Of a stretch of 64,000 nucleotides of DNA, positions 36,886-46,585 are shown piece after piece. This stretch comes from Chromatiales bacterium (ex Bugula neritina AB1) (GTDB lineage: Bacteria > Pseudomonadota > Gammaproteobacteria > Granulosicoccales > Granulosicoccaceae), in NCBI GenBank assembly GCA_001730015.1, contig MDLA01000126.1, forward strand, positions 1 to 64,000, in the 5' to 3' direction. The translations under genes and the position numbers were made by a program. The notes under the pieces are model-generated. The model made no database searches. It saw nothing but the letters and a program-made list of their open reading frames with translations, and was not told the DNA's origin. The first letter of the stretch is position 1, and each line of letters starts with the position of its first letter.

Positions 36886-37253
36886 TGCGTTTGAAAAACT
36901 CCATAAAAAGGGCTAGTGGAGAAAAACACGATTATCACGATAAACACCAGCGCCAGTATCGTTCGCAACGGGTACCGGAAAAGACTGCTTAAAAATGTTT
37001 CACTTTCACCCCTCGCAATTTCGTCACGCCGTTGTGCACGCCGTCTGGATACCAGCTTGGCCTGGTACTCTGCAAGCAGATTTTCAGCGCGCTGACGGTC
37101 TTCTTCGTCCTCGAGCCAGATAGCCGGGAATGAAATCCCCCAGCGCCCGGCACTGGTTTCAAACCAGGGGATATTATTGGTCTCGAGGATCTGCCGAACC
37201 TCCTCTGCCTCTTCTTCCGGCACCAGCCTGAGGCGAAAAAAAATACTGGCCAT
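36882..37253 (-). CDS. DUF6164 membrane-anchored protein
   Basis: A 123-residue protein with a DUF6164 domain (FRLRLVPEEEAEEVRQILETNN; WGISFPAIWL), a basic stretch (RRRAQRR) and one C-terminal membrane helix (TILALVFIVIIVFF). The positive charge placement puts the soluble domain in the cytoplasm. It is coupled to the asparaginase gene through a four-base overlap. Function unknown. Confidence 0.85.
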   Translation of the reverse strand: MASIFFRLRLVPEEEAEEVRQILETNNIPWFETSAGRWGISFPAIWLEDEEDRQRAENLLAEYQAKLVSRRRAQRRDEIARGESETFLSSLFRYPLRTILALVFIVIIVFFSTSPFYGVFQTQ

Positions 37254-37377
37254 GAACTACCCTTCATAGTTAAGCAGGTAAACCCCACTGGTATATGCGA
37301 AACGCAACTCCGGATTCAAGCATTATTGACACTGTCAGGATCAGCTTGCCGGCCGGTAGCTGCGGCAAGGATCCGAC

Positions 37378-37902
37378 ATGACTCCACAATCAATTCTGCC
37401 GATCAAGGAAGCTCTCCGGAAAGCGGTTATCTTTACCTTGCGCACAATAATACAGTGCACTTTGTACCTGTACGAAAAATGCACCGATCTGGTCACAGCA
37501 ATTGACAGACGATTTACCGGTCTGTTTGCTAAAACCGAGTACGTTCGCACCGGCAAATGTGAAATGACCGGTCAGTGTTGCAAAGCAATAGGGATCGAAT
37601 TTCCAGCTAGCTGGCAAAAACACCCGACACTGGTTAAATGGTTGATCCGCTGGCATAAACTACGCTACAACTTTGAACAGATCGGACTAAATCAAAATCT
37701 GCTGGTTTACCAATGCAACTACCTCGGAGCAGATAATAAATGTGCAATACAACGATTTAAACCCAAATTGTGTCGTGATTTCCCTGAGCAACCCTGGCGA
37801 GGCAAAATACGACTACACAAAGGCTGCGGTTATAAATACATTCCACGCGCTACTGCCGAATTTAAAATTAAGTTGCACCAACGAAAAAATTCTCTTCTGT
37901 AG
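37378..37902 (+). CDS. YkgJ-like CxxxCxCC-type cysteine cluster protein
   Basis: A 174-residue protein with the metal-binding cysteine pattern of PF03692: CEMTGQCCKAIGIEF near residue 61, CNYLGADNKCAIQRFKPKLCRDFP near 115 and a final Cys in HKGCGYKYIP. The pattern is thought to bind zinc or an iron-sulfur cluster. No membrane helix. It is divergent from the DUF6164 gene. Role unknown. Confidence 0.85.
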   Translation: MTPQSILPIKEALRKAVIFTLRTIIQCTLYLYEKCTDLVTAIDRRFTGLFAKTEYVRTGKCEMTGQCCKAIGIEFPASWQKHPTLVKWLIRWHKLRYNFEQIGLNQNLLVYQCNYLGADNKCAIQRFKPKLCRDFPEQPWRGKIRLHKGCGYKYIPRATAEFKIKLHQRKNSLL

Positions 37903-38222
37903 ACCTCGTTTTATTGCCAAATGCTGACTTAAATCCGGGCATAGATACTGGTAAACTAGTAACGTCAGTTACCTGCCGTAGCCCCTTTGCACACAATAAT
38001 TTCGTAATGGCCTGAAAATACCTGCTTACGACAAAATATTCACTTGTTTTACCTAGCCTTCTGCCAGGTTGGTGCTATATGTGCATCCCCTAATCTTAAT
38101 AAATTGAATAAGACACGGGCAGCAGTTAAAGGGGGCTCTTGCTGCTGGCGTTACGCGCAGAGAGACCACCAGTAACGGTATTGCACACAATTAGCTTAGC
38201 TCGACTGCTGGCCGACAAAAAA

Positions 38223-38822
38223 ATGATGGACATAAGCAAAGTGTTGAAAGACAACCTGAAATCTGACAATACAAAAAAGGTCGATACAACGCGCCGCGTG
38301 TTTACAGTCGCTGCTGCTGCCAGCGCACTATTACCCTGGCAACTGGTGCGCGCCGGTGTTAGTCAGAAAATTGTCTATCCCGACAGATCCCTATCGCTCT
38401 ACAACGTACACACAGCAGAGAAAGAACATATCGTCTACTGGTCTGACGGAAAATATATTCAATCAGGTCTCGACAAAATTAACTGGATTATGCGCGATTT
38501 TCGAACCAGTGATATCAAGTCAATTGATCCGCGCCTCCTGAATATCGTCTACCTGCTAACACGTAAACTTGAATCAGAGAAGCCAATCCAGCTGTTGTCT
38601 GGTTTTCGATCTAAAAAAACAAATGATATGCTCCGGAAAACTACAGAAGGAGTTGCCCGCCGCAGCTTCCACATGACCGGTCGCGCAATGGATATTCGTA
38701 TTCCCGGCATACAAACCCGGAATATTCAAAAAGCCGCTCTCAGGCTCGGCGGTGGTGGGGTCGGATTTTACCCGAGTTCTAACTTTGTGCACCTCGACTC
38801 AGGCCCCGTACGTACCTGGTAG
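38223..38822 (+). CDS. YcbK-type DUF882/M15 peptidase with twin-arginine signal
   Basis: About 199 residues from the ATG at 38223 (a second ATG follows directly). The N terminus carries a Tat signal (TTRRVFTVAAAASALLP). The zinc-site motifs of the family are present: RSFHMTGRAMDIRIPG and FVHLDSGPVRTW. Members are periplasmic L,D- or D,D-carboxypeptidase-like enzymes acting on peptidoglycan (E. coli MepK/YcbK cuts 3-3 crosslinks). The open frame reaches back to 38139, but the extra residues would bury the signal. It stands alone. Confidence 0.92.
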   Translation: MMDISKVLKDNLKSDNTKKVDTTRRVFTVAAAASALLPWQLVRAGVSQKIVYPDRSLSLYNVHTAEKEHIVYWSDGKYIQSGLDKINWIMRDFRTSDIKSIDPRLLNIVYLLTRKLESEKPIQLLSGFRSKKTNDMLRKTTEGVARRSFHMTGRAMDIRIPGIQTRNIQKAALRLGGGGVGFYPSSNFVHLDSGPVRTW

Positions 38823-38923
38823 AGTTGCTGTTATCACCAGACTGGGGCACATACTTCCCCCGCTGCACTCGCTCCCAGTGCCTCTCTTCACTCACTGCCA
38901 CAACCTGACCTATTACCAATGAC

Positions 38924-39103
38924 ATGCCGCAAGCTGCCGATATTCCGCCTATGCAGGCGTTTAAACCGATAGCGATGTCAGCTACAGTTTTTTTCACAGC
39001 CGCCAGAAAACCGGACAATAACAGCAGCTTTTCTACCTGTACTTTTCCACATCCGCTGGATGAAAAAGCCGAATTTATTGTAAAAGAAAAATCAGAGCGA
39101 TGA
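38924..39103 (+). CDS. Possible small protein coupled to the barrel gene
   Basis: A 59-codon frame whose stop overlaps the next ATG (ATGA). The product has no recognisable domain and no clear ribosome site, so it is listed only because of the overlap. Confidence 0.2.
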   Translation: MPQAADIPPMQAFKPIAMSATVFFTAARKPDNNSSFSTCTFPHPLDEKAEFIVKEKSER

Positions 39104-39780
39104 CCAGAGCTCCGGCACTATGGCAATGCTGTGTAACGGGTTGTCTGCTACTACTTTCCGGCCTATCACAAGCCAGCTGGTCAAGCCGCGTGGAGGCAGG
39201 TGTGCAGACGGATTCTACCGGAGGCACGGTGGTGCGGCTGCATTTACACCGTCAGGATGACCCTGTTACCCGTAACGCACAACTGAGCTGGAATGAAGGA
39301 TCGACAGGCGATAAACATCGGATTCAATATTACCAGCGCCACTCCATTAGTCAGTCCTTTTACAGTTTCGGCAATATCAGCTTCGGCAGGGAGGACGTAG
39401 ATTCAATTAAGCGCAGCCTCTCGGTTACCCTCGGCGGTGGAAATCAGGTGTTCAGATCGAGAACCGGCAGTATAGTTATCGAAGCCGGCACAAGTGCCAA
39501 TCAGCTAACCCGGGACCGCATCGACGACGACCCCAATGTGTCTTTCTATCTAGGTAGCCGCTTTAACCGACAATTCAGCCAGCTGCAACTGAGCCTCACC
39601 ACCAAACTGCGTCTCGGTAACAGACAGAACATTCTCGACTCAGAGGCCGCTCTCTCGTACCAAACAGGAACTGACACCGCTATAAAAATCGCTTACCAAC
39701 ACAAAAAATATAATTTCCACGATAGTTCCGACAAGGTTAGTGATGATAAGAGTTTTTTAACCTTTATCTACAAGTTCTAG
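39100..39780 (+). CDS. DUF481-like outer-membrane beta-barrel protein
   Basis: A 226-residue protein with a signal peptide (CCVTGCLLLLSGLSQASW). The mature part is a run of short amphipathic beta strands (RIQYYQRHSI, SLSVTLGGGN, QLQLSLTTKLRLG) ending in the terminal F that outer-membrane proteins need (LTFIYKF). The pattern recalls DUF481/YdiY salt-stress proteins. Function unknown. Confidence 0.78.
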   Translation: MTRAPALWQCCVTGCLLLLSGLSQASWSSRVEAGVQTDSTGGTVVRLHLHRQDDPVTRNAQLSWNEGSTGDKHRIQYYQRHSISQSFYSFGNISFGREDVDSIKRSLSVTLGGGNQVFRSRTGSIVIEAGTSANQLTRDRIDDDPNVSFYLGSRFNRQFSQLQLSLTTKLRLGNRQNILDSEAALSYQTGTDTAIKIAYQHKKYNFHDSSDKVSDDKSFLTFIYKF

Positions 39781-40001
39781 CCGATCCACGCAATTGTAAT
39801 TTCCCCACTCACGCCTCCCCTGTGTGTCAACCTGACCAGCCCTAAAGGATAAAAATCCACCCTTCAAACCACCTTTGTGGCGTAATTCAATCCAGCATTA
39901 ACAGAATATAATTTAGTTTAAATATATAATCTATAGCATTGTTTTATATGGTTTTGTATATTTCCCATATTGAACTTCAACTAGCGAAAGCAGGTAATGA
40001 A

Positions 40002-40220
40002 ATGCCGTTACAAATGGACCTTTCGGTCAAGCGATCTGCATCAACCAACCCGGCGCCTTCTACTAACGTAATAAAACCTCTAACAACTCCGAATCCGGCG
40101 CTGCCCGCTGAAATTGTTGAATCACTCGACGACCTACTGAAAGAAATGCAGGAAGTACCCGCAACGAAGCAAACTTATCGGGAAAATTGTAGTTCGGAGT
40201 ATCGAATCATTATCGAGTAA
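40002..40220 (+). CDS. Possible small hypothetical protein
   Basis: A 72-codon frame from the ATG at 40002 with a weak CAGG upstream. The N-terminal half is Ser/Pro/Thr-rich and the second half has an amphipathic helix (IVESLDDLLKEMQE). I recognise no family. It may be real but the support is thin. Confidence 0.3.
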   Translation: MPLQMDLSVKRSASTNPAPSTNVIKPLTTPNPALPAEIVESLDDLLKEMQEVPATKQTYRENCSSEYRIIIE

Positions 40221-40681
40221 ACCCTGCAGATTCAGCGAACTGCAAACCCGGGGGTTACAATAAGTCTGAATTCTCCGACCGAATCTCAGGCAAGAAATTA
40301 ATGGTGAGGGGATTTTAGCTACAGGACACTGTCACAAAGAGACTGACCAGACTCAAATACGAGTAAAGCCTCGGCTCTGTGTAAAAGCAAATTAGGAGGA
40401 CGCCTGGCAGGAGTAATTCTTGATTTTCCGGAAGTACACCGTGCGAGCACGGCGAAAACCGCTTTATATACAACTAAGCCAGCTGCACGAAATTCCCTCT
40501 TTTCACCCTATAAAGATGACAAGACTGTAATACAACTGCCAGACCTGAACAAAATACCTGTTTTTGCCGGGAAAATACGACAGATGGGGGCTTAGGGGCA
40601 GTAATGAAACGCGGAACTTGCAGTTCTATCAACGAATTGCAAGCTCCTTTCAATCAATAGTGAAACCGACAAATCCAGAGA
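40221..40681. other. Intergenic stretch
   Basis: About 460 bases without a supported gene. It contains a short palindrome (CCGTGCGAGCACGG, 40439-40452) and short open frames around 40410-40590 preceded by AGGAGGA, none with recognisable content. Confidence 0.4.
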
Positions 40682-40924
40682 CTAAGCGGATTTAAGCAGC
40701 TTGGTGATCAATCCTGATCTACTTATATCCATTTTTTTGGTCAGCTTGTCCAGTTTGGATATGGTTTTTTCATCAAGCATCACATTAACTTGGCGTTTTA
40801 CCGTATCAGAGCTCGACTTTGCTTTCTTGGCTGCGACTTTCTTAGACGCTACCTTCTTAGTGATCGCTTTCTTCTTGCTGATCTTTTTCTTACTAACTTT
40901 CTTTTTGGCTTTTTTCTTGGCCAT
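40682..40924 (-). CDS. Lys-rich histone H1-like tail fused to a ribbon-helix-helix domain
   Basis: An 80-residue protein. Residues 1-38 are a KKK/KKA-type tail like that of eukaryotic H1 and bacterial H1-like proteins; residues 40-80 (VKRQVNVMLDEKTISKLDKL, then SRSGLITKLL) form a ribbon-helix-helix DNA-binding domain. It should bind DNA both without and with sequence preference. It is monocistronic, with stretches of several hundred non-coding bases on both sides. Possible role as a nucleoid protein or repressor (inference). Confidence 0.82.
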   Translation of the reverse strand: MAKKKAKKKVSKKKISKKKAITKKVASKKVAAKKAKSSSDTVKRQVNVMLDEKTISKLDKLTKKMDISRSGLITKLLKSA

Positions 40925-41858
40925 AGGATTTCTTAGTTTCCTGTAGGTAAAGTGTGGTTATAAGTTATCGGGTTTACATCAGTCTGAATCCCCCGCAGGG
41001 AACCCATCTGCTAGAAGATACCATAGTATATCGATAAAATGTATGCTAGATGGTCCAAAACAGATAATTCTATCCATTTAACAACTGGCAGGAATCTCTG
41101 TAATTATTGGACAGACTCAAATTTATGGCAGCATTAGTGCCAAATACCCCTGCAAAACTATATAGAGCAACCTCTATATCATTTTACCTGAGTCACTTTA
41201 TTATAGCCGCCATTGCCATTGCTGCCCGATGAGCTTCTTCAGCGAGTTTGCAATGGACCTTTTGTGCTTTATACGACCGCAAAACTTGCCAACTCGAACC
41301 GTGCCCGGATTATATTAGATAGAAGGCATGACCAGCAATATCTATCACTTTGTATCGACAGCCACCAGGGTGATCCACATTGTCTGTTTTGCCGTTGATG
41401 CTAAGAGCATTTGCTCAAGGCACTACGCTACACCGGGCACATTAGCAGAGATCAATTCCCCAGGGCACTTGTTTACAATTTGCTAAGCGCCAATGCAATA
41501 GAAAAACATAATACATATATTATTCAATATGTTAGAACCGCCTTCGATTATCGAATCGGGTAAAAACTACTTCAACGATATCGGCGCTAGTGCACTGCAA
41601 CCTTCAAATTCTACGGGTGAAAGCTTGTCATTTGGTTTACAGCAAGGCGGAGCTCGAAGGCAATGACCGTAGTTTATTTTTCTGGCCCATTTCAAGAGCT
41701 ACAACGCAGTTGTGGAGCAAATGCCGGACTCACGAAGTGGCGATCGAGCAAAATGCTTTGGTTATGACAACCTTAAGCCCCGAAACTTTATAAACTTAAT
41801 TAAAAACGGGGCACTTTGGTTGATTAGCTCATTGGTGGAGCTTGAAGGTTACAGTACA
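40925..41858. other. Long AT-rich stretch without a recognised gene
   Basis: About 930 bases. Several frames of 60-70 codons on the plus strand (41213-41398, 41590-41793, 41712-41909) show no family signature or ribosome site. It may be decayed coding DNA, but no intact gene can be supported. Confidence 0.4.
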
Positions 41859-42767
41859 CTAGGTTCTTCCGGTTATCCTATTGATTATTCTGCCATCAAT
41901 AAACAATAGTCCAATCGCTATAACCAACGCGCCCGCAATTTCCTTGAATCGGATAAGTTCGTCCAAGAATATATTACCCAAGAACAATGCCGTCACCGGG
42001 ATAAGCAAAGTTACCAACATAACGTTACTTGCCCCGGCGCGTACCAGTATTTTAAAAAAAACAATATAGGCCAGTGCAGTGCCGAATACCGCTAACGCTA
42101 GCAGTGAAAGCAGCGTTACCTGACTTGGCATTGGCAACCTCCATGGCTGATCTACGATCGTGGCAATGACCCCCATTATCAAGGTAGAGCAAAGCAACTG
42201 ACAGGTTGCAGACTTCATCGCCGGTACACCGGCCAGAAATCTGCGGCCCCATAGGGCAGCGAAACTGTAACTTAGCGCTGCCGCCAGGCATAACGCCACC
42301 CCCAGCGTCTGCGCGGCGCTATACCCTACTTCAAACCCGCGCAACACGGCAACGCCAACAACACCCAGCAATACACCAATGACCCGATACAACGTTAGTC
42401 GCTCTTCTTTGAATCCCGCCATAACCAGCACGGTAAATAAGGGGGTCATCGCATTAATAATTGAGGAAAGTCCTACCGTTATATTGAGCTGTCCAGCGAA
42501 AATAAGCGCGAACGGTATTGCATTGTTCAATAGCCCCATTCCAATAAACGGAAACCATTCAGATAGAGATTCGGGCATAGAATAGCCCAGATACCAGAAA
42601 AACGGCAACAGGGTAGCTGCTGCCACCGAGACACGAACTGCCGCAACTGTAAGTGGCGGCAACTCTTTAACCGCGACTCCAGCAAAGAAATACGCTCCTC
42701 CCCATAATATGGAAAGAAGGATCAACAGACCTACATCTTGCAGGTCCATAGTTTTTGGGGAATTCAA
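41859..42767 (-). CDS. EamA-family (DMT) transporter
   Basis: A 302-residue membrane protein with ten predicted helices arranged as two EamA repeats (LLILLSILWGGAYFFAGVAV and TLGVALCLAAALSYSFAALWG begin the halves). Members export amino acids, metabolites or drugs. The frame opens at a TTG (42767) with GGAGA five bases upstream; an ATG 18 bases later is the alternative start. It converges with no neighbour. Substrate unknown. Confidence 0.9.
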   Translation of the reverse strand: MNSPKTMDLQDVGLLILLSILWGGAYFFAGVAVKELPPLTVAAVRVSVAAATLLPFFWYLGYSMPESLSEWFPFIGMGLLNNAIPFALIFAGQLNITVGLSSIINAMTPLFTVLVMAGFKEERLTLYRVIGVLLGVVGVAVLRGFEVGYSAAQTLGVALCLAAALSYSFAALWGRRFLAGVPAMKSATCQLLCSTLIMGVIATIVDQPWRLPMPSQVTLLSLLALAVFGTALAYIVFFKILVRAGASNVMLVTLLIPVTALFLGNIFLDELIRFKEIAGALVIAIGLLFIDGRIINRITGRT

Positions 42768-42935
42768 AGCTCTCCATCCAGATTAAAATGTAACTGGAGA
42801 GTATCCGCGAAAGTATTAACTTACCAGACGGTTTCTTGCTTTATAAGCTTCAAATGGAGATCAGAAAGAGCTCGAAATAAACAGCATCTGATCACCTATA
42901 GCCCGGGTACTGTCAGGAAAACGGCACAAAAAAAA

Positions 42936-42968
42936 CGGGCATAGCCAATTGGCACTGCCCGCTTTATA
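42936..42968 (-). terminator. Factor-independent terminator after the OmpA lipoprotein gene
   Basis: Read on the minus strand: CGGGCA-G-GCCAATTGGC-TATGCCCG followed by eight T. It lies about 95 bases after the OmpA lipoprotein stop. Confidence 0.82.
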
Positions 42969-43060
42969 CAACATGAATTGCTTCTGCAACCGCTTGCTTA
43001 AATCCGTCTGCTTATAAGCCGTACCACAGATTTATGGTGCTCAGACCGACATTGAAACTA

Positions 43061-43663
43061 TTACTTTGCGACAACCGCATCTATTTTAACCTCTACGCGA
43101 CGATTCTCCTGCCTGCCAGTATCTGTTGCATTATCTGCAACCGGTACTCTTTCGCCCATACCACTCGCCTTTACCTGTACGTTACTGAGCGTGGACTCGA
43201 GGTATTCACGAACCGTCGCCGCTCTTCGCTCTGAAAGCGACTGATTGTAGTCAGCAGTCCCGATACTATCGGCATGTCCAACAACGGCAATAGACCCTAT
43301 TCCACCATGACGTTTGAGCTTACTGACGAGCCCGTTCAGCTCCAGCTTACCCAATGTAGTCAGTGCTGCAGAGTCAAATTGAAACAATGCTCGTCCGTCG
43401 AATGTCAATCTGGCCAGCGTCGGGGCTGGTGGGGTAACCGCTGCAACGGGTTTAGAGCTTGCAGAACATTCTACAACCAGTTTGTCACTAGACCAGCCAA
43501 GGCTACGCAGACAATCACCGGCACCATTCATGACTGGAGAACTGTCATTTGCGCCAACATAGGTGAATTTTTCGGGCTCAGCAGGCGTATCCCGATCGGC
43601 AATCGTTGTACAACCTTGCGTAAACGCTGCCGCCACAACGGCCGCTAATAGCACTCTACTCAT
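43061..43663 (-). CDS. OmpA-family lipoprotein
   Basis: A 200-residue lipoprotein from the ATG at 43663; the lipobox is AAFTQGC with the lipidated Cys at about residue 17. The C-terminal half is an OmpA peptidoglycan-binding domain (VVGHADSIGTADYNQSLSERRA, then RQENRRVEVKI). The upstream open frame has no signal, so I start here. It anchors the outer membrane to peptidoglycan (Pal- or YiaD-like role). No tol genes are near. Confidence 0.9.
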   Translation of the reverse strand: MSRVLLAAVVAAAFTQGCTTIADRDTPAEPEKFTYVGANDSSPVMNGAGDCLRSLGWSSDKLVVECSASSKPVAAVTPPAPTLARLTFDGRALFQFDSAALTTLGKLELNGLVSKLKRHGGIGSIAVVGHADSIGTADYNQSLSERRAATVREYLESTLSNVQVKASGMGERVPVADNATDTGRQENRRVEVKIDAVVAK

Positions 43664-43943
43664 TAAAGTCACTCCACTTGCAATACTGTAGTTAAATTCG
43701 TCGGCGGCTACCGCCGCAAGCTTATGGGCACAGTCAGAGATACCCCTATTACCTTTGACTGCCAGAAAACAGATTTCTTTAGACAATTAAATCTGAAAAA
43801 CACGAATTTTCATGACGTTGCTGATAAACGGGCAAGCATCGACATTATTCAATTGCAACTAATTAGCAACCATAAAAATGGCACAAAAGTAGAGCCCGCC
43901 TGACGACTCTAATAGTCGATTCCCTCACAATCCAAAGCGGGTT

Positions 43944-45347
43944 TTAGCACTCAACAATACTGACCGGCACTTCAATTACATTAATAGCAAGTCCCCCTCG
44001 GGCGGTTTCTTTATATTTAGTTTTCATATCCCGACCAGTATCGCGCATGGTTTTTATGACTTTATCCAGCGACACAAAATGAGTGCCGTCACCGCGCAAT
44101 GCCATACGCACTGCGTTTATTGCTTTTATCGACGCCATGGCATTGCGTTCAATACACGGCACCTGAACCAATCCACCAACCGGATCACACGTGAGTCCAA
44201 GATTATGCTCCATAGCGATTTCCGCCGCATTCTCCACCTGATCGGGTGTTCCGCCCATTACTTCACATAGAGCACCTGCAGCCATCGAGCAGGCAGAACC
44301 CACCTCTCCCTGGCAGCCCACCTCTGCACCGGAGATTGAAGCATTCTCTTTATATAAAACCCCGATTGCACCGGCTGTGAGAAGAAATCGGACAATCCCG
44401 TCTTCATTTGCCGAAGGTACAAACCGCTCATAATAATGCAGCACAGCCGGAATTATTCCGGCCGCTCCATTTGTTGGAGCAGTGACCACCCGACCACCAG
44501 CGGCATTTTCTTCATTGACTGCCAATGCATACAAATTCACCCAATCAAGAATACTCAGGGGATCACGCAAAGCGGCTTCCGGCCGTTCTGACAACTGCCG
44601 ATACATTTCAGCTGCCCGACGTTTCACTTTTAGACCGCCGGGCAGCACTCCTTCCTGATCACATCCGTGTTTAACGCAATCCCGCATTACCTGCCAGATC
44701 TCAAGCAACTGCTCACGAACCTGCTGCTCGGTTCTCCAGACTTTTTCATTTTCAAACATCACATCACTGATATTGCAATCATGCGTGCGACACTGCTCCA
44801 GCAACTGAACCGCAGTTGTGAACGGTCGAGGTAATACTGACGCATCTTCAATAATCGGGTTATTCCCGGTAGCCGCGGCTTCATCGACAACAAAACCACC
44901 GCCAACAGAATAAAAAACTCCTGAATTTACTATCGAGCCGGCTTGATCCATTGCGTCGAACCGCATGCCATTAGGATGATAAGGCAGTGTTTTTCGCTTA
45001 TGCAGAATCAAATGCTGTTTTTCAACAAAGCTAATCTCGCGCAAACCGGCCAGTCTGATCACTTTTCGTGAACGCACGTCAATAAGCTGATCCATTGCTG
45101 CGGCCGGATCGACCCTATCGGGCAATTCGCCCATCAAGCCCAGAATAATAGCCTTATCGCTTCCATGTCCCTTACCGGTAGCACCGAGAGATCCGAACAA
45201 TTGAACCTTTAGCTCGCAGACACTATCCAATAGATTTTGCTGCTGCAGATTGTTAACAAACTGGCAAGCGGCGAGCATCGGCCCAACAGTGTGCGAACTC
45301 GACGGTCCGATACCGATCTTAAACAGATCAAATACACTTAGTGACAT
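43944..45347 (-). CDS. sdaA: L-serine dehydratase
   Basis: A 467-residue single-chain iron-sulfur L-serine ammonia-lyase converting serine to pyruvate and ammonia. Landmarks: [13 protein letters not shown] near residue 12, [15 protein letters not shown] near 290, and the cluster-binding cysteines in [15 protein letters not shown] and [15 protein letters not shown]. Length and ending ([16 protein letters not shown]) are normal for the SdaA/SdaB type. The ATG has CGGAGAAT upstream. Monocistronic. Confidence 0.97.
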   Translation of the reverse strand: MSLSVFDLFKIGIGPSSSHTVGPMLAACQFVNNLQQQNLLDSVCELKVQLFGSLGATGKGHGSDKAIILGLMGELPDRVDPAAAMDQLIDVRSRKVIRLAGLREISFVEKQHLILHKRKTLPYHPNGMRFDAMDQAGSIVNSGVFYSVGGGFVVDEAAATGNNPIIEDASVLPRPFTTAVQLLEQCRTHDCNISDVMFENEKVWRTEQQVREQLLEIWQVMRDCVKHGCDQEGVLPGGLKVKRRAAEMYRQLSERPEAALRDPLSILDWVNLYALAVNEENAAGGRVVTAPTNGAAGIIPAVLHYYERFVPSANEDGIVRFLLTAGAIGVLYKENASISGAEVGCQGEVGSACSMAAGALCEVMGGTPDQVENAAEIAMEHNLGLTCDPVGGLVQVPCIERNAMASIKAINAVRMALRGDGTHFVSLDKVIKTMRDTGRDMKTKYKETARGGLAINVIEVPVSIVEC

Positions 45348-45617
45348 TCAATATTCTCCGGGCATACCCGTGTAATCGAAGGATCGATCAGTGCTAGTCA
45401 CTGTATCGAGAGAGTGTTTATGCTCTAAACACTTACCTATTCATTTAAAAAAATTGTCAGCTATTCGGAGCCCACAATAGATCGAGGCGTAACCACATAG
45501 CGAACTGGTATAGAGACAGGCCTGCAAAGCACCATGACAATAACTTCTCCAAGAGCACCGGTCACCACTCAGTGTAAACTGACATAACCCGCAGATAACT
45601 CATTACAAACCCGCCCT

Positions 45618-46562
45618 ATGCCTTGCCACAAAAGTAACAACAGCAGGAACTCAAATTTCTTTAAAATCGCACTTATCACTACTCTGACTCTCACTACACT
45701 ACTATCCTGCACCAGCCCGTTTGTATTGGGTCAACTGTACGACAGAGCGCCAAAACGTGCTGAGAAATCGCTGACTCGCTACGCAGAGTTCGGGCACGCA
45801 CAGCACCAGGCAATTCGAATATCTCTGCGACGCTATCATCGCTGGCATCGCGAAACTCAGTTGCCCGAGTACGCTATCCTTTTGCGTTCAATCGCCATAC
45901 AGGTGCAAAACGAATCACAAGTCGACGTGAAAACGTTGAAACTCTGGCTTGACCGTATCGAACATTTCTCAAATCGACTGCGACAATGCAATCCACTGAA
46001 TGATTCCGCCAACCTGCTCAAAGGACTCACTGACAACCAGGTAGAACAAATTTCAGATCGACTCATCAAGGAAAAAGACTCAGAGTTAAAAGAGTATCAA
46101 CAGAAAACCGACCAGCAACGCCTTGCCCGACGGTATAAATCAACGATCAAATGGGCACGTCGAATAGGCCTACCATTTTCTTCAGAACAGGCTTCGTTGT
46201 TGAAAGAAACTCTACAACTGCAAAAAAACCTGCGACCGCAGCGCATGGCCCTGTGGAGAACCTGGTCTGAGCAGTTTTTACACTTGTTGCACAATAGAAG
46301 CTCACCGGAATTCGCTACTCGGGTAAATCGTCACATCGACTCATTGTGGAGTATCACTAAGGACAACTATCCCACAGATTGGCAAAAGGCAAAAACGCTC
46401 TGGAGTGAATATCTGCTGAAATTTCTACAGCTGCAAAGCCCGCAGCAAAATAGTTCGCTGGCAAAAAGCTCAATATATTCGCCAACACCATTGAAAAATT
46501 ATCGCGTAAAACGGTTGATGGACCACAAGCTCATTGCTTTCAACAGAAATAACGTACTTTGA
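45618..46562 (+). CDS. DUF6279 lipoprotein
   Basis: A 314-residue lipoprotein with lipobox LTTLLSC, followed by a helical DUF6279 domain (LYDRAPKRAEKSLTRYAEFGHAQH is similar in form to the family opening; W-x-Q-like segments follow). It should sit in the periplasm, attached to a membrane. Function unknown in the family. Confidence 0.85.
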   Translation: MPCHKSNNSRNSNFFKIALITTLTLTTLLSCTSPFVLGQLYDRAPKRAEKSLTRYAEFGHAQHQAIRISLRRYHRWHRETQLPEYAILLRSIAIQVQNESQVDVKTLKLWLDRIEHFSNRLRQCNPLNDSANLLKGLTDNQVEQISDRLIKEKDSELKEYQQKTDQQRLARRYKSTIKWARRIGLPFSSEQASLLKETLQLQKNLRPQRMALWRTWSEQFLHLLHNRSSPEFATRVNRHIDSLWSITKDNYPTDWQKAKTLWSEYLLKFLQLQSPQQNSSLAKSSIYSPTPLKNYRVKRLMDHKLIAFNRNNVL

Positions 46563-46585
46563 TGTATAGCCCGGCACCTATTCGG

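Noticed and set aside
38779-39018. 79-codon minus-strand frame between the YcbK-like and barrel genes
   Set aside because: Overlaps the end of the YcbK-like gene antisense, with no signal or motif beyond chance hydrophobic residues.
41213-41909. Three plus-strand frames of 60-67 codons
   Set aside because: No family signature, overlapping each other or the EamA gene end, and no ribosome sites.
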